From NCBI GenBank assembly GCA_963722175.1, contig CAVRKA010000003.1:536029-600028 (forward strand): a stretch of DNA of 64,000 nucleotides, written 5' to 3'. This stretch comes from WHSW01 sp963722175 (GTDB lineage Bacteria > Actinomycetota > Thermoleophilia > Solirubrobacterales > 70-9). The notes under the pieces were generated by a model that was not told where the DNA came from, made no database searches, and was given only the letters and a program-made list of their open reading frames with translations. The position numbers and the translations under genes were made by a program. The stretch's first letter is position 1, and each line of letters starts with the position of its first letter. This document shows positions 32,969 to 40,772 of this stretch, in pieces.

Positions 32969-35706
32969 GAGGCGGCCAGGGGGTCGCCGAGGTCGGCCCC
33001 GGCGAGCTCGACGCGGGACTTCACGCCCAGTTTCATGAAGACCTTGCGCAGGTGGTACTCGACGGTCTTCGGGCTGACGAAGAGCTGCGCCGCGACGTCG
33101 CGATTCGTGGCGCCGCCGGCCACCAGATGGGCGATCCGCAGCTCCTGCGGCGTGAGGTCGTCCAGGGTGGAAGGATCGCGCTTGCGAGCGGTCTCGCCGG
33201 TCGCCTGCAGCTCACCCCGTGCCCGCTCCGCCCACGGGGTGGCCCCCACGCCCTCGAAGGTGTCGAGCGCGTTGCGCAGGTGAGCGCGGGCGTCGGTCTT
33301 GCGGCGCTCGCGGCGCAGCCACTCGCCGAAGGCGAGCTCGGTCCGCGCCCGCTCGTAGGGGGCCGCGTCGAGCCTGTGAAGCTCGAGCGCCTCGGCGAAC
33401 AGGCCCTCCGCGTCGGCGGCTTCGGCGACCTGGGCGCGGGTGCGCGCCAGGGTGGCGTGGACCAGGGTCGCGCGGCTCACCGGCGCCCACCCCCGATAGG
33501 ACTCGACCGCCTCCGCCGCCCGCTCCCGCTCGCCGACCCGCAGGGCGGCGTCGACCAGGTCCGGGATCGCCATCATCGAAACCGGCGGCACAACGCTGCG
33601 TTCCATCTGATCGAGGTGGGCGAGGGCCTCGCCGGGGTTCCCGAGCCCGAGCTCGAGCTCGGCGAGCGCCAGCCTCGAGTTGAGCGTCGCCCAGCCGATT
33701 CCGTTCGCGAGACTCCGGCGCATCGCCTCGCCCGCGTCCTCCCGGCAGTCGTCCTCGCGGCCCTGGAGCGCCGCGATCCTGGCTCGCAGCGCCAGCAGGC
33801 CGGTCTCGTCGTTCTCGTAGCCGAACTGCCGGGCGAGCTGGAGGCCCTCGTCGACGCTGGCGACCGCGGGACGAAGGCGACGGTCGAAGACCTGCGCCCC
33901 GACCAGGATCGAGATCGCGCCGGCAAGCCCGATCACCGCCCCGTGCGCACGCTGCTCCGCAAGCCTCCGGGTCACCACCTCGCACATGTCGGCGAACTCG
34001 CCCCGGACGAGGTGCACCATTCCGGGCATCGTCGCGAGTGGAATCGATCCAAGCGCCTCGTTGAGGCGATCGACCTCATCGAAGCGCTCCTTCGCACGCT
34101 CGATGTCACCGCAGAGGATCGCCCCCACCGCCTCGACCAGGGCGAGCCCGTAGCGCGCGAGCTCCGCGTTCCCGCCCGCTCCCTCGAGCGTCCGCAGCGT
34201 CGTGTGCACCTCCTCGACCACCCGGTCCGCCCATCCACCTTGAAACGACGCGAACAGCGACCAGAGGATCATCGTCCGCGCCTGGTCGGGGTTGGCCTCG
34301 CCGAGCGCTTCTCCGGCGGCCATCGTCAGCGCGTGGCTTTCGAGCGGTGAGCCGCGCCGCATCGCCTCGACCGAGCGCACCATCTCGAGCGGGGCGAGCT
34401 GGCGCGGATCGGAGGTCAGCGGCCGCGCGCGCTCGACCAGCGCCAGCGCCGTGTCCATCCGCCCTGCCTCCATCGATGTCCCGGCCGCGCGGGTCAGGCG
34501 TCCCGCCCGCAGCGCCGGGTCGTCGCTCAGGTCCGCCGCCCGTTCGAATGCCCCGGCGGCGGTCACCTGGGCGCCGCGGGCGGTCGCCTGCTCGCCCGCG
34601 GTCTCGAGCTCGGCGGCGAGCTCCGCGTCGGCGCCATCGATGATCGCTGCCCGATGCCAGACACTGCGGCTTGGATCCTCGATCGCCGCGGCGAGCGCCT
34701 CGTGGACCCGGCGGCGCTCACCGCGCGACGCGGAGCGATAGACGGCCGACCGGACCAGCGGGTGGCGGAACTCGACTTGGTCGCCGACCTGGACCAGCCC
34801 CACCGCCACCGCCGGCTCCAAATCGTCGAGCGAGTCGCCCAACGCGGTCGCCGCCCGCCCGATCGCCGCCGCGTCGCCGAGCTCGTCGGCGGCGGCGAGC
34901 AGCATCACTCGCTGCGCGGGCTCTGGGAGCGCCGCGACGCGAGAGCGGTACTCGGCCTCGACCGCACCCCGGGCCCCCGGCGGCCCCAGGATCGGCTCCG
35001 CGCCGTCGAGCTGGCCGGCGGTCAGCCCGGCCGGCATCTCGAGCAGCGCGAGCGGGTTGCCCGCCGCGGCTTCCACGATCACCGAGAGCACCTCCGCGGG
35101 CAGGTCGCGATCGAGGCGGCCGCGGACGAGCGTGGCGGCCTCCGAGCCGGCGATTCCCTCGAGCCGCAGCTCAGGCAGGCCGGGGGCCTCGAAGCGGCGC
35201 GAGTCGCCCTCGCGCGCCGCGATCACCAGTGCGATCGGCTCGGCCTCCAGCCGCCGGGCCGCGAAACCGAGAGCCTCCGCCGACGGGCGGTCGAGCCACT
35301 GGGCGTCGTCGACCAGGCAGAGGAACGGCCCCTGTTCGGCGAACTCGGCGAGCAGGCTGAGCAGCCCGAGAGAGACGAGGAAGCGGTCCTCCACCGCGTC
35401 GTCGCTGAGCCCGAGCGCCCCGCGGAGGGCGGCGGCCTGCGGCGGCGGCAGGCGGTCGATCAGGTCCAGGCACGGCCGCGCCAGCTGGTGCATGCCGGCG
35501 AACGCCAGCTCGTGCTCCGCCTCGATCCCGGTGCAGCGCAGCACCCTCATCCCGTCCGCCTGCTGCGCGAGGCGGTCGAGCAGCGCCGTCTTGCCGATCC
35601 CGGGCTCGCCCCGGAGCACGAGAACGGCGCTGCGCTCGCTGCGCGCGCTCTCGACCAGCGCATCCAGCGCGCGCTCCTCCCGATCGCGGCCGATGAGCGT
35701 CCCCAT
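32965..35706 (-). CDS. LuxR-type LAL regulator 1 (AAA/STAND ATPase with C-terminal HTH)
   Basis: A very large regulator of 913 residues. N-terminal ATPase: LIGRDREERALDALVESARS, Walker A GEPGIGKTALLD, Walker B LCLVDDAQWLD. A long middle region of TPR-like helical repeats precedes the C-terminal LuxR helix-turn-helix LTPQELRIAHLVAGGATNRD with SPKTVEYHLRKVFMKLGVKS. Such LAL proteins are activators switched by ligand and ATP binding. Start ATG 35706 or the adjacent GTG 35709. It precedes the MMPL gene in the same direction (125 bp gap), so MMPL is a plausible target. The ligand is unknown. Confidence 0.9.
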   Translation of the reverse strand: MGTLIGRDREERALDALVESARSERSAVLVLRGEPGIGKTALLDRLAQQADGMRVLRCTGIEAEHELAFAGMHQLARPCLDLIDRLPPPQAAALRGALGLSDDAVEDRFLVSLGLLSLLAEFAEQGPFLCLVDDAQWLDRPSAEALGFAARRLEAEPIALVIAAREGDSRRFEAPGLPELRLEGIAGSEAATLVRGRLDRDLPAEVLSVIVEAAAGNPLALLEMPAGLTAGQLDGAEPILGPPGARGAVEAEYRSRVAALPEPAQRVMLLAAADELGDAAAIGRAATALGDSLDDLEPAVAVGLVQVGDQVEFRHPLVRSAVYRSASRGERRRVHEALAAAIEDPSRSVWHRAAIIDGADAELAAELETAGEQATARGAQVTAAGAFERAADLSDDPALRAGRLTRAAGTSMEAGRMDTALALVERARPLTSDPRQLAPLEMVRSVEAMRRGSPLESHALTMAAGEALGEANPDQARTMILWSLFASFQGGWADRVVEEVHTTLRTLEGAGGNAELARYGLALVEAVGAILCGDIERAKERFDEVDRLNEALGSIPLATMPGMVHLVRGEFADMCEVVTRRLAEQRAHGAVIGLAGAISILVGAQVFDRRLRPAVASVDEGLQLARQFGYENDETGLLALRARIAALQGREDDCREDAGEAMRRSLANGIGWATLNSRLALAELELGLGNPGEALAHLDQMERSVVPPVSMMAIPDLVDAALRVGERERAAEAVESYRGWAPVSRATLVHATLARTRAQVAEAADAEGLFAEALELHRLDAAPYERARTELAFGEWLRRERRKTDARAHLRNALDTFEGVGATPWAERARGELQATGETARKRDPSTLDDLTPQELRIAHLVAGGATNRDVAAQLFVSPKTVEYHLRKVFMKLGVKSRVELAGADLGDPLAAS

Positions 35707-35791
35707 CACCCCGATCGTACCCGTGAAGACCTCCTTGGCCCGGGCGCTCGTCGAGCGCCCGGGCTGTCTCCCACGGGTCTGGACTCGCCCT

Positions 35792-37357
35792 TCAGGCGAC
35801 CGCCGCCTCGGGCAGCGCGCCCTCGTTCTCGGCAGGCTCCGCCTTCGCCCGCGAGGGCAGGTACACCGCGGCGATCAACGCTCCGATGAGCGCAATCGCG
35901 GCGGCAACGCTCGCCGAGGTGGTCATCGCGTCGACGAACGCCTGGTTGGCGGTGCTGACCAGCCGGCCGGCGCCGTCGCCGATCTCGGCGGCCACCGCGT
36001 GCGCGCCACCGACGCTGTCGCCGGCGGCCTCCGCCGCCCCCTCGGGCAGTCGCGCGGTCGCCTCGTCCATGCCGGACGCGTACGTCGTGCTGACGATGCT
36101 GCCCAGCACCGCGACGCCGAGCGTCCCACCGAGCTCGCGGACGACGTCGTTCATCGCCGAGCCGATCCCGGCCTTCGCCTTCGGCAGCGATCCCATGATC
36201 GCGTCGGTGGCCGGCGCCATCGCGAAGCCCATCCCGACGCCGAGGAAGGTGAGCGAGCCGGCGATCTTCGTCATGTACGGCGTGTCGACCTCGACCGCCG
36301 TGAACGCGCCGAGCGAGATCCCGACCAGGGTCAGGCCACCGGCGACCACGATCTTGGTCCCGAAGCGCTCCGTCAGCGCAACCGACAGGCGCGAGGCGAC
36401 GATCAGGCCGACCGCGATCGGAACCATCCGCACCCCGGCCTCGAGCGCGGTGTACCCCAGCACCGACTGCAGGTAGGTGGTCAGGAAGTACATGACGCCC
36501 ATCAGCGCGAAGAAGACGAACATCACCGAGACGCTCGCGGCGCTGAAGCGCAGGTTGCGGAACACGCTGACGTCGATCATCGGATGCTCGGAGCGACGCT
36601 CCCAGGCGATGAACGCGCCCATGATCGCCGCGCCGATCGCGAACGCGCCCAGGATCGTCGGGCTCGTCCAGCCGCGCTCGGGCGCCTCGATCAGGCCCCA
36701 GACGATCGCGGTCAGGCCGGCGATCGAGAGGCCGAAGCCGGGGACGTCGAGTCGCGGCGAGTCCGGATCGCGCGAGTCCGGGATGAGGAAGTAGCCGGCG
36801 ATCAAGCCGAACGCGACCACCGGCAGGTTGACCAGGAAGACCGAGCTCCAGTCGAAGTGCTCGATCAAGAAGCCGCCGGAGATCGGTCCGATCGCAATCC
36901 CCATCCCCGCGACTGCCGCCCAGATCGCAATCGCCTTCGCGCGCTCCTCCTTCGGGAAGATGTTGGTGATGATCGAGAGGGTCGTCGGCATGATCGCCGC
37001 GGCCCCGATGCCCATCACCGCCCGCCAGGCGATCAGCTCGCCGGAGGTGTCCGCGGTGGCCGCCATCAGCGACCCGAACCCGAAGATGGCAAGACCGGTG
37101 AACAGCGCCTTCTTGCGCCCGAAACGATCGCCGAGGCTGCCTGCCATGAGCAGGAGAACGGCGAATACGAGCAGGTAGCTGTCGACGATCCACTGCGACT
37201 CGCTCGAGCTCGTGTCGAGGTCCTTCTGGATCGTCGGCAGGGCGACGTTGAGGATCGTGTTGTCGACCGAGATCACCAGCAGGCTGAGCGCCAAGACGAT
37301 CAGCGCCTGCCAGCGACGGCGATACAGCCCGGTCTCCGTGTCTGTGCTTGCGGACAT
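35792..37357 (-). CDS. MFS transporter, DHA2 (EmrB/QacA-type) family
   Basis: A 521-residue drug-type exporter with 14 predicted helices. Landmarks: SVDNTILNVALPTIQKDLDT, SQWIVDSYLLVFAVLLLMAG, GSLGDRFGRKKALFTG and GMGIAIGPISGGFLIEHFDW. The ATG at 37357 has AAGGAGAG upstream; the longer open frame is antisense to the neighbour. The gene lies 14 bp after a small conserved gene (37372-37614) in the same direction, and both start from the divergent region that also serves LAL regulator 2. Control by that regulator is a reasonable inference. Confidence 0.9.
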   Translation of the reverse strand: MSASTDTETGLYRRRWQALIVLALSLLVISVDNTILNVALPTIQKDLDTSSSESQWIVDSYLLVFAVLLLMAGSLGDRFGRKKALFTGLAIFGFGSLMAATADTSGELIAWRAVMGIGAAAIMPTTLSIITNIFPKEERAKAIAIWAAVAGMGIAIGPISGGFLIEHFDWSSVFLVNLPVVAFGLIAGYFLIPDSRDPDSPRLDVPGFGLSIAGLTAIVWGLIEAPERGWTSPTILGAFAIGAAIMGAFIAWERRSEHPMIDVSVFRNLRFSAASVSVMFVFFALMGVMYFLTTYLQSVLGYTALEAGVRMVPIAVGLIVASRLSVALTERFGTKIVVAGGLTLVGISLGAFTAVEVDTPYMTKIAGSLTFLGVGMGFAMAPATDAIMGSLPKAKAGIGSAMNDVVRELGGTLGVAVLGSIVSTTYASGMDEATARLPEGAAEAAGDSVGGAHAVAAEIGDGAGRLVSTANQAFVDAMTTSASVAAAIALIGALIAAVYLPSRAKAEPAENEGALPEAAVA

Positions 37358-37371
37358 GGTCTCTCCTTCGA

Positions 37372-37614
37372 TCAGGGGATTTGCACGTCGCTGACCCGGG
37401 TCACCGTCGAACGCTCGGCGACGAAGTACGGCAGCAGCTCCAGCGCTGCCGCCTCCGTCGCCGCGTCGACCGTCCACCAGATCGCGTGACCGCCCGAGGC
37501 GCACGAAGCCAGCGTCGCGCGATGGCGAAGCCGGCTGTCGAGGCCTGTGAACGAGCGGAACACGATCCCGCACTCGTGCGGCTGGTGGCGGTGGTGAACG
37601 AGGTAGCGGGGCAC
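37372..37614 (-). CDS. Small conserved protein (80 aa) upstream of exporter
   Basis: An 80-residue soluble protein from a GTG at 37614: VPRYLVHHRHQPHECGIVFR, then GHAIWWTVDAATEAAALELL and a typical end ERSTVTRVSDVQIP. I recall near-identical small proteins in other actinobacteria, with His-, Cys- and Trp-containing patterns in a ferredoxin-like babbab arrangement (DUF4242-like size). GGGAG lies nine bases before the start. The frame is open further upstream, but the family similarity begins here. The conserved HHRH/HEC cluster could bind metal; function not established. Confidence 0.65.
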   Translation of the reverse strand: MPRYLVHHRHQPHECGIVFRSFTGLDSRLRHRATLASCASGGHAIWWTVDAATEAAALELLPYFVAERSTVTRVSDVQIP

Positions 37615-37648
37615 GCAGCCAGGCTCCCGCCTGGCCGGCTTCCTGCCA

Positions 37649-37689
37649 TCAGGGTCCGACCCTGATCTTTGGGCCTGATCGGACCCTGG
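37649..37689. promoter_or_regulatory. Nested AGGG/CCCT dyads in divergent promoter of LAL regulator 2
   Basis: TCAGGGTC-C-GACCCTGA (37649-37665) is a perfect 17-bp palindrome. It overlaps a wider repeat in which GGTCCGA (37653-37659) pairs with TCGGACC (37679-37685), the second half being CCTGATCGGACCCTGG. The site sits between the small-gene/exporter operon (start 37614) and LAL regulator 2 (start 37712), just upstream of a TATGCT hexamer (37692-37697) that could be the regulator's -10. Confidence 0.6.
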
Positions 37690-37711
37690 ACTATGCTCGC
37701 CCGCGAGGGGA

Positions 37712-40630
37712 ATGAGCCTGGTCACAACGTCTGAGACGCTGATCGGACGCGCCGCGGAGGTCGACTCCCTGAACGCCGCGCTAACCGCGCTCGGGAGCAG
37801 GGAGCCGAGCGCCCTGGCGGTGCTCGGCGAGCCGGGGATCGGCAAGAGCCGCCTGCTCGCCGAGCTTGCGGAGCTCGGCGACGAGCGTGGCTGCATCGTC
37901 CTGGTCGGCAGCGCCTCGGAGCTCGAAGCCGACCTGCCGTTCGCGGTCTTCGTGGACGCTCTCGACGAGTACGTCGCCGGGCTCGATCCCGGCCGGCTCG
38001 AGACGGTCGAGGACGACGTCGGCGCCGAGCTGGCGCAGGTTCTGCCGTCGCTCTCCGGCCTCGCTCGCGCGGGCGAACCGTCGCTTCAGGACGAGCGCTA
38101 CCGGGCCCACCGCGCGGTCCGGGAGCTGCTCGAGCGGATCGCCGCGACCAAGCCGCTGGTGCTGGCGCTCGACGACGCGCACTGGGCGGACCCGGCATCG
38201 GTGGAGCTGATCGGTGCCCTGTTGCGGCGTCCTCCTTCGGCCGCCGTCCTGATGGTGGTGGCCGCGAGGCCGCGTCAGCTGCCCGAACGCCTCGCGAGCG
38301 CGCTCGACAATGCCGAGGCGGCCGGCCTGCTGTCGTCGCTCGAGCTCGGCGTCCTGAAACGGGAGGAAGCCGTGGCGCTCCTCGGCCAGGACCTCGACTC
38401 CCAGATCGCCGACCGGCTCTACGAGGAGAGCGGCGGGAACCCGTTCTACCTCGAGCAGCTCGCCCGCTCGCCAGAGCCGGCGGAGGGGCTCGCGACAGCG
38501 GATGACCTCGGGCTGGCGGAGCTGGCGGTTCCCCAGGCGGTCGTCCGCGCACTCGGCGAGGAGATCGCTCGCCTCTCCAGACCGACGCGGGTCGTGCTCC
38601 AGGGCGCCGCCGTCGCCGGCGACCCGTTCGAGCCGGAGCTCGCAACCGCCGCGGCGGCCGTCGACGAGGATGCGGCGATTTCGGCGCTCGACGAGCTGCT
38701 CGAGCTCGAGCTGGTCCGCGCGACCCGTGTTCCCCGCCGCTTTCGCTTCCGCCACCCTCTGGTGCGCCGCGCGGTCTACGACGGCGCACCTGCCGGCTGG
38801 GTGCTTGGCGCGCACGAGCGTTGCGCCGCGGAGCTCGCCGGCCGCGGCGCGTCCGCGACGGCTCGCGCACACCACGTCGCGTACGCCGGCCGCCAGGGCG
38901 ACATGGACGCCTTCGCGGTCCTCTGCGAGGCCGCCCAGGCGGCCGCGACGCGGGCCCCGGCGAGCGCCGCGCGCTGGCTGGACGCGGCGCTCCGCCTGCT
39001 CCCCGACGACGCGCCGCCCGAGCAGCGGGTCGGGCTGCTGCTGGCTCACGCCCAGGCCCTCTCCGCCACCGGGCGGTTGGAAGAGAGCCGCGAAGCGCTG
39101 CTCGAGAGCATCGCGCTCGTTCCCGAATCGGCCGTCGAGATGCGGGTCATGCTCACCGTCGGTTGCGCCGGGACCGAGCACATGCTCGGCCGCTACCGCG
39201 ACGCACGCGAACGGATCACCAGAGCGCTCGACGAACTCGGTGACCCGCAGGGGCGCGAGGCGGTCTCGCTGCGAGTCGTGCTCGCTTTCGACGGGCTGTT
39301 CAGCGGTGATCTCGAGGCGATGCGTCAGGCGGCGTCGAGCGCGCTCGACGCCGCGCGCCCGCTCGGCGACCCGCGGCTGACCGCGATGGCGGCGGCTGTA
39401 CTCACGCTCGCCTGCGCCTGGGGCGGCGAGATCGCTGACGCCGAGATCGCTCGCAAGGAGGCGACCGAGCTGATCGAGGCGATGACCGACGAGGAGCTTG
39501 CGGGCAGCATCGACGCATCGGCGCACCTCGCCGCGGCCGAGATCTACCTCGACCGCTATTCGGAGAGCGAGGCCCATGCCGAGCGGGCGCTTGCGGTGGC
39601 GCGCGCGACGGGACAGCAGTTTCCGACCCTGGTGCCGACCCTCGCGAGCGCCTACTTCGTTCACGGCAGGCTCGCCGACTCGGCGGAGGTGATCGAAGGA
39701 GCGATCGAGGCGGCGCGGCTCGCCAACAACGTCCAGGATCTTGCCTGGCGCCTGCACGTTCGCTCGAGCGGGGCACTGGCCGCGGGAAACCTCGAGACCG
39801 CCCAGGCGACCGCGGCCGAGGCCGTCGAGCTGACCCGGACGCTGGACGAGAGCTTCGTCTCCGCCTACCCGGCATTCGCACTCGCGTCGGCCCTGGAGGC
39901 CTCCGGCGATCCGGCGGGAGCCGTCGAGATCCTGATCGAGCGCGCGGGCGGCGACGAGCTGGGGCTGATCCCCGGTGTCTGGCGAGTCGCGGCGCTCGAG
40001 TTGCTGGCCCGCTGCCGGCTCGAGCTCGGCGATCCCGAGGGGGCTGCCCGAGCCGCGGCCCGGGCCAAGGCGAGCGCCGACCTGCTGGGGCTTCCGATGG
40101 CGGCCGCCTGGTCTGCCCGGGCTGAGGCGGCGATGGCGCTCGGCGCGGGTGACGCGAGCACTGCGGCTGAGCGAGCCCGAACCGCGGCAGCGGCGGCCGA
40201 CGAGGCCGGTGCGGTGATCGAGGCAGCGCTTTCGCGCACCCTGCTCGGCGTCGCCCTGGCGCAGGATGGCGCCGAGGAGGAAGCCGCGATCGCACTCAAG
40301 CGAGCGGCTGCGGACCTGGATGCGTGCGGCGCGATTCGCTACCGCGATGCGGCCGAGCAGGAACTCCGCAAGCAGGGCCACCGGATCCATCGCCAGACGC
40401 GCGCCGGAGAGCCCGGCGCGACGGGCATCGCCTCGTTGACCGGGCGCGAGCTCGAGGTGGCACGGCTCGTCGTCGATCGGAAGACGAACGCCGAGATCGC
40501 GGCCGAGCTGTTCCTCAGCGTGAAGACGGTCGAGACTCACCTTCGCAACCTGTTTCGCAAGCTCGACGTGTCCTCGCGAGTCGAGGTTGCGCGGGCCGTC
40601 GAGCGCGCCGAGCGCAACCAGGGTTCCTAG
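37712..40630 (+). CDS. LuxR-type LAL regulator 2 (AAA/STAND ATPase with C-terminal HTH)
   Basis: A 972-residue regulator. ATPase part: LIGRAAEVDSLNAALTALGS, Walker A GEPGIGKSRLLAEL, Walker B LVLALDDAHWAD, and the STAND-type LYEESGGNPFYLEQLARS. A long TPR-like region follows, rich in Ala and Glu. The C-terminal LuxR helix-turn-helix is LTGRELEVARLVVDRKTNAE with SVKTVETHLRNLFRKLDVSS. ATG 37712 is preceded by GAGGGG. Divergent to the small gene/DHA2 exporter operon and followed by the GH15 operon; AGGG/CCCT dyads occur on both sides. Only distantly similar to LAL regulator 1. Confidence 0.9.
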   Translation: MSLVTTSETLIGRAAEVDSLNAALTALGSREPSALAVLGEPGIGKSRLLAELAELGDERGCIVLVGSASELEADLPFAVFVDALDEYVAGLDPGRLETVEDDVGAELAQVLPSLSGLARAGEPSLQDERYRAHRAVRELLERIAATKPLVLALDDAHWADPASVELIGALLRRPPSAAVLMVVAARPRQLPERLASALDNAEAAGLLSSLELGVLKREEAVALLGQDLDSQIADRLYEESGGNPFYLEQLARSPEPAEGLATADDLGLAELAVPQAVVRALGEEIARLSRPTRVVLQGAAVAGDPFEPELATAAAAVDEDAAISALDELLELELVRATRVPRRFRFRHPLVRRAVYDGAPAGWVLGAHERCAAELAGRGASATARAHHVAYAGRQGDMDAFAVLCEAAQAAATRAPASAARWLDAALRLLPDDAPPEQRVGLLLAHAQALSATGRLEESREALLESIALVPESAVEMRVMLTVGCAGTEHMLGRYRDARERITRALDELGDPQGREAVSLRVVLAFDGLFSGDLEAMRQAASSALDAARPLGDPRLTAMAAAVLTLACAWGGEIADAEIARKEATELIEAMTDEELAGSIDASAHLAAAEIYLDRYSESEAHAERALAVARATGQQFPTLVPTLASAYFVHGRLADSAEVIEGAIEAARLANNVQDLAWRLHVRSSGALAAGNLETAQATAAEAVELTRTLDESFVSAYPAFALASALEASGDPAGAVEILIERAGGDELGLIPGVWRVAALELLARCRLELGDPEGAARAAARAKASADLLGLPMAAAWSARAEAAMALGAGDASTAAERARTAAAAADEAGAVIEAALSRTLLGVALAQDGAEEEAAIALKRAAADLDACGAIRYRDAAEQELRKQGHRIHRQTRAGEPGATGIASLTGRELEVARLVVDRKTNAEIAAELFLSVKTVETHLRNLFRKLDVSSRVEVARAVERAERNQGS

Positions 40631-40638
40631 GGCTCAAT

Positions 40639-40738
40639 TCAGGGTCCTACCCCGATGACTGGCGCGCCGGCGCGCGCCACGATCGCGGCATGGATGCACG
40701 CAACCACCGACTGGGCGCACCACTAGGGGGTCCCCTGA
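40639..40738. promoter_or_regulatory. Two AGGG/CCCT dyads and a GCGTGCC hairpin before the GH15 operon
   Basis: TCAGGGTCCTACCCCGA (40639-40655) and CTAGGGGGTCCCCTGA (40723-40738) repeat the dyad type found upstream of LAL regulator 2. The second is directly upstream of the expected -35 position of a leaderless promoter whose -10 is TAGGTT (40761-40766), 6 nt before the GH15 ATG. A GCGTGCC/GGCACGC repeat (40744-40759) fills the spacer. The placement fits activation by a LAL protein. Confidence 0.5.
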
Positions 40739-40772
40739 TTCGAGCGTGCCCAGGCACGCGTAGGTTCGCCCC

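Noticed and set aside
37781..40540. 919-codon minus-strand open frame
   Set aside because: Antisense to LAL regulator 2, low-complexity composition, no motif; the plus-strand gene has Walker and HTH motifs.
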